DNA of 64,000 nucleotides. It comes from Candidatus Limnocylindrales bacterium (GTDB lineage: Bacteria > Moduliflexota > Moduliflexia > Moduliflexales > JAUQPW01). Each line of letters starts with the position of its first letter. The stretch's first letter is position 1. The notes under the pieces were generated by a model that was not told the origin of the DNA, made no database searches, and was given only the letters and a program-made list of their open reading frames with translations. Location: assembly GCA_035559535.1 (NCBI GenBank), contig DATMBG010000051.1:456767-520766 (forward strand). Direction: 5' to 3'. A program made the translations under genes and the position numbers. Shown piece after piece: positions 17,550 to 27,473 of this stretch.

Positions 17550-19316
17550 ATGAGAAAAATCGATAGAACCCGCTTGAAAGAAGAACCGAACTTGCAGAAG
17601 CCAGCCGGCCCGGAAAAATTTCAGAAAAAAAAGCACGCTTCCCGTCCTACCCTGCAAGGGGAGCCTCTGGTCTGGCTGACCGGTGGAGGTCTGGCTCTTG
17701 CCACTTTGATGGTCACCGGATTGCTCTTTTTGGTTTTTTATCAAGGTATCTTGACTTTTTGGCCTGAACCCCTCGTCAAAGTAGTAGATCGACAAGGAAG
17801 AGTCTATCTGGGGGAAATTACCCGTAAAGAAAGCTATCATCCCGGTCAGGAGGTTCTAAAACAACTCCCGGAACCCCAAGATCCCAGGGCTAAAAGTCTC
17901 CTGAAGAGGGGAATTGCCGAGAGAATCTTGATAAGAACGGGAAATTACGATCTCTACGGAGATGATTTTAAATGGATCTCGCTTTTCGAGATTCAGGAAA
18001 AAGAGTACCCTCCGGAGGCTATTACTGTGGAACGTTTAGAGTGGGGACCTTTCTATGGATTTATGGAAGAGTTTCGAATCGATGGCAATCCTATAGCCCA
18101 GGGACCTACAGAAACCTGGAAAAAATTCCAAGAATTCCATGATCAGGCCAGGGAACGTTATCTAAAAATCAAACAGATGGAGAAAAAGGATCTGGATGGG
18201 GTTAATACGCAAATTGAGGAATCTAGATTAAAGCTCAGAAAAGCCGAGTTAATTTATGGAAAGAACTCGGATCGTTATAAGAAAATACGGGCTCAGATCG
18301 AAAAGGAAGAAAACGCTTTAACCATACACTATCATCAAATAAGTGAACAAATAACCCGACTCCAGGAAGAAAACAATCGTTATAAAATTTTGCTGAAAGA
18401 AGTGGGTGGGACTCCTAAAGAAATCGGTTTATTTGAAGTGGTTCGCGCCTATCGGGCCAATGAGTTGAACTTTTGGGAGAGATTAAAAATCTACCTCTCC
18501 CGTTGGTGGGAGTTTCTAAGCAGTGAGCCCCGGGAAGCCAATACGGAAGGAGGGGTTTTTCCGGCTATTTTTGGGACTTTTGTAATGACCGTTATCATGT
18601 CCCTGGCTGTAGCTCCCTTTGGGGTTATTGCTGCCTTATATTTAAGGGAATATGCCAAACAGGGACCTTTGGTATCCGGGGTACGGATTGCGGTCAATAA
18701 TTTAGCCGGGGTACCCAGTATTGTTTTTGGTGTTTTCGGTCTTGGCTTTTTCTGCTATATAGTAGGTGGAACGATCGATTCGATATTTTTCCCTGAAAAG
18801 CTTCCGGTACCCACCTTCGGTACAGGTGGAATCCTTTGGGCTTCGCTGACCCTGGCTTTATTGACGGTTCCTGTGGTTATTGTCGCTACGGAAGAAGCCC
18901 TGGCCGCCGTCCCCAGAAGTATGCGAGAAGGTTCCTATGCCTGTGGTGCCAGCAAGTGGCAAACCATTCGAAGGGTCGTACTTCCTCAAGCAACCCCTGG
19001 CATTATGACGGGATTAATTCTGGCCATGGCGCGGGGAGCCGGAGAAGTCGCCCCCCTGATGATTACCGGGGTCGTTAAACTGGCTCCCCAACTACCCCTG
19101 GATGATCGCTTCCCCTATTTCCACCTGGAGCGAAGTTTTATGCATCTGGGATTTCACATTTATGATGTCGGATTTCAATCTCGAAATTCAGAAGCCGGAA
19201 AACCTATGGTATTCACGACAACGCTTCTCCTCATTCTTTTGATCGTAACCTTGAATGCAACGGCCATTTACTTGCGCAATAAACTCAAAAGAAAATATAA
19301 GGTAGGACATTTCTAA
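17550..19316 (+). CDS. pstA: Phosphate ABC transporter permease with N-terminal extension
   Basis: 588 residues against about 300 for the classical protein. A membrane helix (about 45-70) is followed by an extracytoplasmic domain of about 260 residues that ends in a clear coiled coil (about 200-285, rich in Lys/Glu with regular Leu/Ile). The permease domain starts near 340 and carries the coupling motif RSMREGSYACGASKWQ. The extended N-terminus matches the PstA form that partners long PstC. It sits 13 bp after pstC. The two extracytoplasmic domains may pack against each other or against PstS. Confidence 0.88.
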   Translation: MRKIDRTRLKEEPNLQKPAGPEKFQKKKHASRPTLQGEPLVWLTGGGLALATLMVTGLLFLVFYQGILTFWPEPLVKVVDRQGRVYLGEITRKESYHPGQEVLKQLPEPQDPRAKSLLKRGIAERILIRTGNYDLYGDDFKWISLFEIQEKEYPPEAITVERLEWGPFYGFMEEFRIDGNPIAQGPTETWKKFQEFHDQARERYLKIKQMEKKDLDGVNTQIEESRLKLRKAELIYGKNSDRYKKIRAQIEKEENALTIHYHQISEQITRLQEENNRYKILLKEVGGTPKEIGLFEVVRAYRANELNFWERLKIYLSRWWEFLSSEPREANTEGGVFPAIFGTFVMTVIMSLAVAPFGVIAALYLREYAKQGPLVSGVRIAVNNLAGVPSIVFGVFGLGFFCYIVGGTIDSIFFPEKLPVPTFGTGGILWASLTLALLTVPVVIVATEEALAAVPRSMREGSYACGASKWQTIRRVVLPQATPGIMTGLILAMARGAGEVAPLMITGVVKLAPQLPLDDRFPYFHLERSFMHLGFHIYDVGFQSRNSEAGKPMVFTTTLLLILLIVTLNATAIYLRNKLKRKYKVGHF

Positions 19317-19399
19317 GTTGCCCGAGAATAGAATATGGAGGTTAATCCCCTATACCTTAAGCTAATGCTTCCTCCCCGACCTTTCCCCGCTTTGCAGGG

Positions 19400-19425
19400 A
19401 AAGAAATTTGCGCCAAAGTTTCTTT
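19400..19425 (+). promoter_or_regulatory. Stem-loop in the pstA-pstB gap
   Basis: AAAGAAATTT and AAAGTTTCTTT pair with one mismatch around GCGCC, in the middle of the 160-bp gap. It has no T-run, so it is probably an mRNA processing or stability element. Confidence 0.35.
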
Positions 19426-19476
19426 CTCTGTAAAACAGGGAAGGAATAGGGCGAAGATACCCTTTAGCAGGGCTTT

Positions 19477-20340
19477 ATGAAGACCATGAAAAATTCTACT
19501 CATTGGATCAGGTCTAAGTCTGTAGAAGAGAAGTTAGAAGAATTTGCAGAACTGGAGTCGACCATTCATCCAGAACTGGACACCGAAAATGCTATTATCG
19601 AAATAAAGGACTTTAATCTCTGGTACGGGTCTCAACAGGCACTCTATAATATCAACATGCGTATTCCTTATGGGAAAGTGACGGCCCTTATGGGACCCTC
19701 GGGTTGTGGAAAGTCTACATTGATCCGCTGTATCAACCGATTGAACGATTTAATAGATAACGTTCGTATCAAAGGGGAAATGTATCTCAATAAAGATCCC
19801 ATTTATGCTCCAGATGTGGATGTGATCGAACTCCGAAAACGGATTGGTATGGTTTTTCAAAAATCCAACCCCTTCCCCATGAGCATTTACGAAAACGTAG
19901 TTTATCCACTTCGAATCGATGGAGAAAATCGCAAAGCTGTTTTGGATGAGGTTGTGGAGCGAAGCTTAAAAAGTGCTGCGCTGTGGGAGGAAGTCAAAGA
20001 CCGACTTCACCATTCGGCGCTGGAACTTTCCGGTGGTCAACAACAACGTCTCTGCATCGCCCGGGCTATTGCCCAGGAACCGGAAGTGCTACTCATGGAT
20101 GAACCTTGCTCGGCCCTGGATCCCATCGCAACGGGAAAAATCGAGGATCTTATCCACGCCCTCAAAGGGGAGTATACCGTGGTGATCGTAACCCATAACC
20201 TACAGCAAGCGGCCCGAATCTCAGACTATACGGCTTTCATGTACCTTGGAAAGCTTATTGAATTCGGACCCACGGCAGTTATTTACCAAAATCCTATAAG
20301 GCCTCAAACCGAGGCCTATATCACAGGTCGATTTGGATAA
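19477..20340 (+). CDS. pstB: Phosphate ABC transporter ATPase
   Basis: 287 residues. It has Walker A GPSGCGKS (73-80), signature [16 protein letters not shown], and Walker [13 protein letters not shown], where CSALDP is diagnostic for PstB. The Q-loop segment [17 protein letters not shown] is also typical. The N-terminus is about 35 residues longer than E. coli PstB. It energises PstCA from the cytoplasmic face and follows pstA by 160 bp. Confidence 0.93.
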   Translation: MKTMKNSTHWIRSKSVEEKLEEFAELESTIHPELDTENAIIEIKDFNLWYGSQQALYNINMRIPYGKVTALMGPSGCGKSTLIRCINRLNDLIDNVRIKGEMYLNKDPIYAPDVDVIELRKRIGMVFQKSNPFPMSIYENVVYPLRIDGENRKAVLDEVVERSLKSAALWEEVKDRLHHSALELSGGQQQRLCIARAIAQEPEVLLMDEPCSALDPIATGKIEDLIHALKGEYTVVIVTHNLQQAARISDYTAFMYLGKLIEFGPTAVIYQNPIRPQTEAYITGRFG

Positions 20341-20542
20341 TAGGAAATCAGGAGCCGGGGATCAGGGACCGGAAGGAAAGAAGGAATACCAAATCTCTAT
20401 TGAAATACGCCACAGGCTGGATGACCTCTCCCCGTTCGGACTTTGATAAATTCAGGACGAACGGTATACGGCTGCCGGCTCATTTCAATCAGAAATAGGT
20501 ATGACGCCGGTCCCTGATTCCTGAATTCTGACTCCTGGAGAT

Positions 20543-21217
20543 ATGAGAGAACACCTTGTCCGAGAACTTATGGGACTAAAAGCAAAATGGATCGATCTGA
20601 GTCGGCATGTCATTACCCAGTTGGATGATGCGATTTCTTCTTTATTAACCGATAACTATGAACTGGCTCAAAAAGTCATCGAAGAGGACTCAGATATAGA
20701 CCATCAGGAAGTCTTGATCGAAGAAGAGTGCCTGAAGATTATAGCCCTCTATCAGCCGGTATCCCGGGACTTACGTCTGATTGCAGCCATCTTAAAAGCC
20801 AACAACGACTTAGAACGAATCGGAGATCATGCTGTTAATATCGCCCAAATGACTTTAAGCCTTCGGGATAACCCCATTAAAAATTTCCCTCCCCATCTGG
20901 GAGAGATGACCCAAAAGGTCACCGATATTTGCCAACGGGGATTCCAGGCATTTATAGATGGGGATCTGGAAATGGCCCGGGTAATTTGTAGAGAAGATCG
21001 GACCGTGGACGAACTGGAAGAGTATATTTACGCTGAAACAAAAAAAGCCCGTGAGGCAGGAATTTTAAATTTTGACCATGCGCTTTATTTGCATAGATTT
21101 GCCAGGGAATTGGAGCGGGTTTCCGATCTTATCACCAATATTGCCGAAGACACCATTTATCTGATCACAGGTAAAATCGTCCGACATAACCCGGACATAA
21201 AGGGTTATATCACCTGA
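20543..21217 (+). CDS. phoU: Phosphate signalling protein PhoU
   Basis: 224 residues, all-helical, with the two PhoU repeats that carry the metal-binding motifs E/DxxxD (ANNDLERIGDHAVNIA in repeat 1, ARELERVSDLITNIAED in repeat 2). PhoU couples Pst transport to the PhoR-PhoB two-component system, keeping it off when phosphate is ample. It is the last gene of the pst operon and ends 23 bp before the convergent urtE. No phoB or phoR lies in the window. Confidence 0.92.
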   Translation: MREHLVRELMGLKAKWIDLSRHVITQLDDAISSLLTDNYELAQKVIEEDSDIDHQEVLIEEECLKIIALYQPVSRDLRLIAAILKANNDLERIGDHAVNIAQMTLSLRDNPIKNFPPHLGEMTQKVTDICQRGFQAFIDGDLEMARVICREDRTVDELEEYIYAETKKAREAGILNFDHALYLHRFARELERVSDLITNIAEDTIYLITGKIVRHNPDIKGYIT

Positions 21218-21240
21218 GGGGGTTTGAGAATCAAAATGTA

Positions 21241-21936
21241 TTATACCGTTAAGTGCCTGCGGACAATCTCTTCTCCAATTTCCTGCCTTGTTCCCTGGGC
21301 AACAATAGTACCTTTGTCCATGATATAATAAGTATCGGCCAGACGTTCAGCGAACTCGATGTACTGCTCGACCAACAAAATTGTAATTTTGCCTTCGGCT
21401 TTAAGGTGGGCAATAACTTCCTCGATTTCGAGAATAATGGACGGTTGAATACCTTCTGTGGGCTCATCCAGTAATAAGAGTTGGGGTTCTCCTACCAGGG
21501 CCCGGGCAATGGCCAGTTGTTGTTGTTGACCTCCGCTCAATACCCCACCCTGACGCTGAAGCATGGTCTTGAGAACCGGGAACAAGCGAAATACCTCCTC
21601 CGGGAGGGTCTGTTGCTTATCTTTTCGGGCTTCTAATCCCAGTCGTAAATTTTCACCTACACTGAGTTGGGGAAAGATTTCTCGTCCCTGGGGTACATAG
21701 CCAATCCCCATGCGGACCCGTTCATGGGTACTACGTCGGGTAATGTCTTTCCCTTGAAAGATGACCCGACCGCTACGGACCGGGAGGAGACCCATGATTC
21801 CTTTAAGCAAGGTAGTCTTGCCGGCCCCATTACGTCCCATCAGACAGACTATCTGCCCGGCCGGTACCTGCAGGCTTACCTGCCTCAAAATATGACTCTG
21901 ACCGTAATAAACATTCAGATTCTCAACACTCAACAT
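21241..21936 (-). CDS. urtE: Urea ABC transporter ATPase UrtE
   Basis: 231 residues of the branched-chain-amino-acid (LivF) ATPase type. Walker A is GRNGAGKTT, followed by GYVPQGREIFPQLSVGENL, signature LSGGQQQQLAIARAL and Walker B LLLLDEPTEGIQP; the EGIQP variant is typical of UrtE. It is the last of five genes in the order A-B-C-D-E. Together they import urea for the urease whose first gene appears at the left edge. It is convergent with phoU. Confidence 0.9.
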   Translation of the reverse strand: MLSVENLNVYYGQSHILRQVSLQVPAGQIVCLMGRNGAGKTTLLKGIMGLLPVRSGRVIFQGKDITRRSTHERVRMGIGYVPQGREIFPQLSVGENLRLGLEARKDKQQTLPEEVFRLFPVLKTMLQRQGGVLSGGQQQQLAIARALVGEPQLLLLDEPTEGIQPSIILEIEEVIAHLKAEGKITILLVEQYIEFAERLADTYYIMDKGTIVAQGTRQEIGEEIVRRHLTV

Positions 21937-21954
21937 AACCGTGGTTTTTAACTT

Positions 21955-22725
21955 TTACCTCCCCGTTGAATTGTCGTTACGTTTCCTTCCCAGATAGATC
22001 TCCACAACCCGTGGATCGTTTTGGACCACTTCTACCGGGCCCTCACACAAAACCTGCCCCTCGTGAAGAACCGTAATTTTCCGTGCAATCTGACGTACAA
22101 AGGCCATATCATGTTCAATAACCAACACAGAATGATCCTCTGCAATTCTTTCCAATAGCTTGGCCGTGTGGGCCGTTTCTTGATCGGTCATACCGGCAAC
22201 CGGTTCATCAATGAGCAAAAGTTTAGGTTCCTGTAACAAAACCATGCCGATCTCTAACCACTGTTTTTCACCATGGGCCAGGACTCCTGCCGGCACATGG
22301 GCTTTGGATGCCAATCCGGTGATATCCAATACCGTCTCGATACTTTGTAATTGCCTGGATGAAAGAGGGGACAGCAGGGTTGCAAACACACCTCGCTTGG
22401 GTTGGTAAAGGGAAAGCTCTAGATTTTCAAAAACGGTCAGGTGATTGAATACCGAAGGAGTTTGAAATTTACGACCTACGCCCAGCCGAACGATTTCATG
22501 TTCACGGAGTCGGGTGATATCGGTATTCATTCCGAAAATCACCCGACCCTCTGCAGGTCTGACCCGCCCTGAAATCACATCCAGCAAGGTGGTTTTACCT
22601 GCTCCATTGGGACCGATAACCACTCGCAGCTCGGGATAATCCATATAAAAGTTTAACCTCTGCAGAGCCTTGAAACCGTCAAAGCTTACCGTTACGTCTT
22701 CTAGATAGATAATGGATCCTTGCAT
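21955..22725 (-). CDS. urtD: Urea ABC transporter ATPase UrtD
   Basis: 256 residues of the LivG type. It shows Walker A GPNGAGKTT, the UrtD/LivG segment GVGRKFQTPSVFNHLTVFENL, a short signature region LAHGEKQWLEIGMVLLQEP, and LLIDEPVAGMTDQET. The AHGEKQWLEIG signature distinguishes UrtD from ordinary LivG. It pairs with UrtE as the ATP-hydrolysing heterodimer. It sits 18 bp upstream of urtE. Confidence 0.9.
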   Translation of the reverse strand: MQGSIIYLEDVTVSFDGFKALQRLNFYMDYPELRVVIGPNGAGKTTLLDVISGRVRPAEGRVIFGMNTDITRLREHEIVRLGVGRKFQTPSVFNHLTVFENLELSLYQPKRGVFATLLSPLSSRQLQSIETVLDITGLASKAHVPAGVLAHGEKQWLEIGMVLLQEPKLLLIDEPVAGMTDQETAHTAKLLERIAEDHSVLVIEHDMAFVRQIARKITVLHEGQVLCEGPVEVVQNDPRVVEIYLGRKRNDNSTGR

Positions 22726-22769
22726 TTTAAATTAACTTCCCCCATTAACCCTTAACATGATTCCAGAGA

Positions 22770-23906
22770 TTAAGGATTAACGGCCAGTGCAGCCTGTTTT
22801 CTTTTAAAGAATGAGCGTTCTCGTAAATAATTGCGATGGAGTTGTCGTAACGATCCTATAATCCCATCTGGAAACAACAGAACGACGGCAATGAATAAGC
22901 CTCCCAGGAAATATAGCCAGAAATCGGGATAATGGGTGGTCAGGAAACTCCGCATCCAGTTAACCACGACAGCGCCTAAAGCAGCTCCCACGAGAGTACC
23001 ACGCCCGCCGACTGCCACCCAGACTACCATTTCAATGGAAGGAAGCACCCCAATAGCACCCGGTGTAATAATCCCTACCTGTGGAACATACAGGGCTCCA
23101 GCCAGACCTGCCAAACCTGCCGATAGAACAAATACAAACAACTTAAATTCAGCCGGAGAGTAGCCTAAAAAACGGACTCGATTCTCACCATCCCGGATGG
23201 CTATCAACATGCGACCCAGGCGCGAACGTACTATCCAACGACAGAGCAGATAAGCTCCCAACAAGCAGATGGCCGTTATTATATATAACCCCCGTTTGGT
23301 ACCCGGATTCTGCAAAGGAAAACCGAGCAGGGTTTTAAAATCTGTTAATCCGTTGGTTCCTCCCAGGTTCAGGGAATTACGGTTAAAGGTTAGCCAGGCA
23401 GACAGCGCAAGGGCCTGGGTAATAATGGAAAAATAGACCCCCCGGATGCGGCTGCGAAATGCAAAGAAACCGAATATGGTAGCAAACAACATGGGCACCA
23501 GGAATACAGCCAGTAGAGTAAATCCAAAACTATAAAAAGGCTTCCAGAAGAGAGGTAGTTCGGTGACCCGGTTCCAAACCATAAAATCGGGTAAGTTACT
23601 CCGATATACCCCTTCGGTACCTATGGATAAAGCCAGATGCATGCCCATGCAATAAGCCCCCAGGCCAAAGAAGACCCCATGACCCAGACTCAGAATCCCG
23701 GTATAACCCCAGATCAGGTCGAGCCCCAGGGCGAGAATAGCATAGGCGAGGAACTTGCCAAACAGATTTAAAGAAAAATTCGATACCCGATACCAGGCCC
23801 CTTCGTCGGGAAGTACATTGAGAAGAGGCAGGATGACCACTAAAAATAGGGCTACGATCATAAAAGGCAGCCATGTTCTGAATAATGAAGCAGATACTTT
23901 ACCCAT
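22770..23906 (-). CDS. urtC: Urea ABC transporter permease UrtC
   Basis: 378 residues with about ten membrane helices in the LivM-type fold. Conserved segments are GLDLIWGYTGILSLGHGVFFGLGAYCMGM near the start and VPQVGIITPGAIGVLPSIEMVVWVAVGGRGTL in the second half (quoted here as landmarks, both typical of UrtC). It forms the inner-membrane channel with UrtB. It lies 44 bp upstream of urtD. Confidence 0.9.
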   Translation of the reverse strand: MGKVSASLFRTWLPFMIVALFLVVILPLLNVLPDEGAWYRVSNFSLNLFGKFLAYAILALGLDLIWGYTGILSLGHGVFFGLGAYCMGMHLALSIGTEGVYRSNLPDFMVWNRVTELPLFWKPFYSFGFTLLAVFLVPMLFATIFGFFAFRSRIRGVYFSIITQALALSAWLTFNRNSLNLGGTNGLTDFKTLLGFPLQNPGTKRGLYIITAICLLGAYLLCRWIVRSRLGRMLIAIRDGENRVRFLGYSPAEFKLFVFVLSAGLAGLAGALYVPQVGIITPGAIGVLPSIEMVVWVAVGGRGTLVGAALGAVVVNWMRSFLTTHYPDFWLYFLGGLFIAVVLLFPDGIIGSLRQLHRNYLRERSFFKRKQAALAVNP

Positions 23907-23951
23907 AACCGATCCCCCGGTAATTAATACCTAGCAATTCCTTGATAATTG

Positions 23952-25763
23952 TTAATTTTCAATGCTTCGTCCTTTAAGTGCAAAAAGCCCTGAAGGCTTC
24001 GCCTGAAGGAGTAGGATAACCAGGATAAGAATTGCAACTTTACTAAAAACCGAACCCAGACTGGGTTCGAAGATTTTATTGAGACTTCCAATCCCAAGAG
24101 CGGCTAAAATAGAACCTGCCAATTTACCTACACCCCCGGTAACTACAACCATAAAAGAATCCACCACATAGGTTTGACCTAAATCGGGTCCCACATTACC
24201 GATCTGGCTTAAGGCGCATCCCGCCAGCCCGGCCATACCTGCTCCAAATCCAAACGTCCAGGCATCTATTTTACGGGTTGCAATTCCAAGACAGGAGCTC
24301 ATAGAGCGATTTTGTGTGACGGCCCGAATTTTCAATCCTATATTCGAACGAAAAAGCACAGCGTAAGTGATTATAACGCATACCACCGCCAATCCGATAA
24401 TGAAAAGTCGATTGTAGGGAAGATAAACCCCCACCAGAATCTGGATACCGCCACTGAGCCAATTTGGAGAAACTACCGAGACGTTTGCTGCACCAAAGAT
24501 CTGTCGTACCGCCTGTTGCAGAATCAAGCTAACACCCCAGGTAGCCAGTAAAGTTTCCAGGGGTCGCCCGTAAAGGAAACGAATCAGACACCGCTCCAAA
24601 AGTAAACCCATCCCACTGGCCACTACAAAGGAGAAGGGAAGAGCCAGTAAAAAGTAGTAATTAAAAAGACTAGCAGGTAAAGAGTTCACAAACCATTGTT
24701 GCATCACATAGGTGGCATAGGCTCCCAACATCATAAGTTCACCGTGGGCCATATTAATGACACCCATTAAACCGAAGACGATGGCCAGCCCTAAAGCCAT
24801 CAAGAGCAAAATAGAACTGAGACTAATCCCTCGAAACAGGGTCTCCACGACCCGGGTAAAGATTGCCCAATTTTCTATCTTCTTAATTGCCTGTCCGGCA
24901 GCTTCACGCACAGTTGGATCCGGGTCCCCTCCAGAGCCATCGGGAGTTGTATCCTGTAATTTTTGAAGGCCGGGAATCGCCTCTTCAACACCTAACTCTC
25001 CAAGCCGTCGGGCCGCAGTACGTCGTACAGTAGGATCTGCGTCTGTTAATTTGATGAGTTGAATCGCGGCCTCAATAGCGTAACGGTTCCATCGATCCGA
25101 TTCGGCGGCCAAAGCCTCTGTCAACAAGGGTATAGAAGCCGGATCTCCCATCTGACCCAGCTTAATAGCAGACGCCCGACGGGTACTGCTATCCGGGCTG
25201 AAGAGGCTGAGCCGGTTGGTAAGATCATCAATAAAAGGCTTAATTATTTTGCGTAAATTTCGATTCGCTTGAATTTCCTTAAGTTCTGTGAGTGGAACCT
25301 GGAGGATTTGACCCTTGGCATCCAACAAGGGTTGTTTACCATATGCACTGAACAGAGGTACAATTTTGGTCTCCCCCTGGGTCAGGATTTCCCCTCCGAT
25401 GACTATCTGGGATCCTCCGTCGGCAGACTTCCATACATAAAGCCCCCCTTCTCGAAGAGCAATAAAAAGCGGAAGTAATTGAAGATCATTCCGTTTACCC
25501 AAGGCCAGGACCGCTGCTTCAAGGGTCGCAGCATCCTGACTGGCCAGGGCGGCTATCTCTTGGGAGATCTCGGCTCCGGGAGCCGACCCACCGGTAGCCA
25601 TCTTTGAGGTTAACTCACCTTCCGCGCCTTCCACCCTCTGGAGCCATCCCCCTAACCCATTCGGGATTAAAATCAATAATAACCCTAAACCCCAGATAAA
25701 TGCCCAACGACACGCAATCCCATGTTTCTGTTTTTTCTTTCTACCGGCTGGTATTGTAGCCAT
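23952..25763 (-). CDS. urtB: Urea ABC transporter permease UrtB with HEAT-like N-terminal domain
   Basis: 603 residues from the ATG at 25763, chosen because AAAGG precedes it; an upstream in-frame TTG at 25826 lacks such support. After a signal-like segment (about 17-40) comes an extracytoplasmic domain with HEAT-like repeats (DPTVRRTAARRLGELGVEEAIPGL, about 240-300; named here as landmark). The permease part begins near 325 and keeps GLMGVINMAHGELMMLGAY. UrtB proteins with this extra N-terminal region are known. It forms the channel with UrtC. A 375-bp repeat-bearing gap separates it from urtA. Confidence 0.88.
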   Translation of the reverse strand: MATIPAGRKKKQKHGIACRWAFIWGLGLLLILIPNGLGGWLQRVEGAEGELTSKMATGGSAPGAEISQEIAALASQDAATLEAAVLALGKRNDLQLLPLFIALREGGLYVWKSADGGSQIVIGGEILTQGETKIVPLFSAYGKQPLLDAKGQILQVPLTELKEIQANRNLRKIIKPFIDDLTNRLSLFSPDSSTRRASAIKLGQMGDPASIPLLTEALAAESDRWNRYAIEAAIQLIKLTDADPTVRRTAARRLGELGVEEAIPGLQKLQDTTPDGSGGDPDPTVREAAGQAIKKIENWAIFTRVVETLFRGISLSSILLLMALGLAIVFGLMGVINMAHGELMMLGAYATYVMQQWFVNSLPASLFNYYFLLALPFSFVVASGMGLLLERCLIRFLYGRPLETLLATWGVSLILQQAVRQIFGAANVSVVSPNWLSGGIQILVGVYLPYNRLFIIGLAVVCVIITYAVLFRSNIGLKIRAVTQNRSMSSCLGIATRKIDAWTFGFGAGMAGLAGCALSQIGNVGPDLGQTYVVDSFMVVVTGGVGKLAGSILAALGIGSLNKIFEPSLGSVFSKVAILILVILLLQAKPSGLFALKGRSIEN

Positions 25764-25950
25764 GAACCTTTGTCTCCCATTTACCGTGAAAATGTTGCCT
25801 GAAGGTAAGGACAACCTGACTTTCAAGGGCTGATAGACAGACCCCCTTCCCTACTCTTTCCCCTTCCATGGCAAGGAAGAGTTAGAATAGGAGCCTGTCC
25901 CCATCCGCTACCTGTAAAGAGCGACCCATCGGGTAACCCTTTAACGGGAT

Positions 25951-26065
25951 TCCCTTCGTAACTCGCTGCTCACCCTTCGCTCCCTGTAGGGCAGGTTTGA
26001 AACCTGCCCTACAGGGTTTCCCTTCGTAATTCACCACGCGCCCTTCGCTACGTGTAAGGGTAATT
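25951..26065. repeat. 35-bp palindrome between direct repeats in the urtA-urtB gap
   Basis: The palindrome at 25982-26016 has 17-bp arms (CCCTGTAGGGCAGGTTT and its complement) around one base. It is flanked on both sides by similar copies of TTCCCTTCGTAA...ACCCTTCGCT (from about 25950 and 26018). The structure suggests a REP-like element or a small inserted unit. In mRNA it would form a very stable hairpin after urtA, which could raise urtA levels relative to urtBCDE. Confidence 0.65.
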
Positions 26066-26138
26066 AGAGAAAACTGCCTTACCGGCTAACACGGAAATGG
26101 TTTAGACCTTGTGGAAGTTATCCAATAAAAATTTCCTC

Positions 26139-27473
26139 CTAACCTTTGGTATAAGTCCCCTTGTGATTAACCCAATCACAACCTTTATCCGGACTGGTAT
26201 ATTGGCTCCAGGGCTCGGCACGGACTAACCCCTCGGATTGCCAAACAATTCGAAATTGCCCATCCTTCTGAATTTCTCCAATGAGAACCGGCTTATAGGT
26301 GTGATGATTGTTCTCATCCATTTTTTTCTTTCCACCGGGTGCCATAAACTCCAGTCCGTAAACGGCCTGGCGGACAGCATCCACGTCGGTAGTACCGGCT
26401 TTTTCAACGGCCATCCTCCAGACATAGACTCCGTAATAAGCAGCCTCGATGGGATCGTCGGTAACCCGAGATTCTCCACCCGGTAAATTATTTTTCTTAC
26501 AATAGGCTTTAAAATTAGCTACAAACTTCTTGTTCTCCGGGGTATCAATGGATTGAAAATAGTTCCAGGTAGCCAAATGACCTACCAAGGCAGAGGTATC
26601 CATACCTCGCAATTCATCCTCGGCTACACTGAAGGCCATGATCGGCACTTGCTCCGACGTAATCCCTTGATTAACAAATTCCTTGTAGAAAGGCACATTA
26701 CTATCTCCATTAATCGTGCTGAGGACTGCGGCATCCCCCCCGCTGGCAAATTTCTTAATTTTTCCTACAATGGTTTGATAATCTTGATGATGGAAAGGCG
26801 TGTACTCTTCCATAATATTTTCTTCAGGAATACCCTTAGCTAACAGCATAGCCCGCAGGATTTTATTAGCCGTACGGGGGAACACATAATCCGTTCCTAA
26901 CAGATAGAATTTTTTATACCCTCCTCCCTCTTTGCTCATCAAATACTCGGCAGCCGGAATCAATTGTTGATTGGGGGTTGCGCCTGTATAGAAAACATTA
27001 CGGGAACATTCCTCACCCTCATATTGGACCGGATAGAAAAGCAATCCATTGTTCTGCTCAAAAACAGGCAATACAGACTTACGACTTACCGAGGTCCAGC
27101 ACCCGAAAACAACGGCTACCTTCTCCTGCAACAGGAGTTGTTTGGCTTTCTCTGCAAAGAGGTCCCAATCCGATGCAGGATCCACCACTACAGGTTGAAT
27201 CGGTTGACCGAGTACACCTCCACTGGCGTTAATTTCTTCAACGGCCATCAGAACCACATCCCGTAAAGACACCTCACTGATGGCCATCGTCCCACTTAAT
27301 GAATGAAGCACGCCTATTTTAATTCCCTTACCCTGGGCTCTGGCCAGTCGTGGCAGCGGCGTACCCCCTATAAAGCTGCCGGCGGCAAGACCCAGTCCGG
27401 CTGCAGCCGTCTGTTTTAAAAACTCCCTACGACCCGGATTTTGAAGCCCCTTAGGACCCTTTGTATCCGACAT
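26139..27473 (-). CDS. urtA: Urea-binding protein UrtA
   Basis: 444 residues from the ATG at 27473, chosen because GAGG lies 7 bases upstream. A twin-arginine-type leader (RREFLKQTAAAGLGLAAG) suggests export by Tat. The mature part is a type I periplasmic binding protein with UrtA landmarks: GIKIGVLHSLSGTMAISE, VVFGCWTSVSRKSVLPVFE, and NGLLFYPVQYEGEE, which is characteristic of the urea/short-amide group as opposed to Leu/Ile/Val binders. It is first in urtABCDE. I see no clear NtrC, NtcA or sigma-54 site in front of it. Confidence 0.9.
   Translation of the reverse strand: MSDTKGPKGLQNPGRREFLKQTAAAGLGLAAGSFIGGTPLPRLARAQGKGIKIGVLHSLSGTMAISEVSLRDVVLMAVEEINASGGVLGQPIQPVVVDPASDWDLFAEKAKQLLLQEKVAVVFGCWTSVSRKSVLPVFEQNNGLLFYPVQYEGEECSRNVFYTGATPNQQLIPAAEYLMSKEGGGYKKFYLLGTDYVFPRTANKILRAMLLAKGIPEENIMEEYTPFHHQDYQTIVGKIKKFASGGDAAVLSTINGDSNVPFYKEFVNQGITSEQVPIMAFSVAEDELRGMDTSALVGHLATWNYFQSIDTPENKKFVANFKAYCKKNNLPGGESRVTDDPIEAAYYGVYVWRMAVEKAGTTDVDAVRQAVYGLEFMAPGGKKKMDENNHHTYKPVLIGEIQKDGQFRIVWQSEGLVRAEPWSQYTSPDKGCDWVNHKGTYTKG

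Noticed and set aside
25951..26065. CRISPR-like repeat
   Set aside because: Only two similar direct repeats around one palindrome, no regular spacers and no cas genes in the window.
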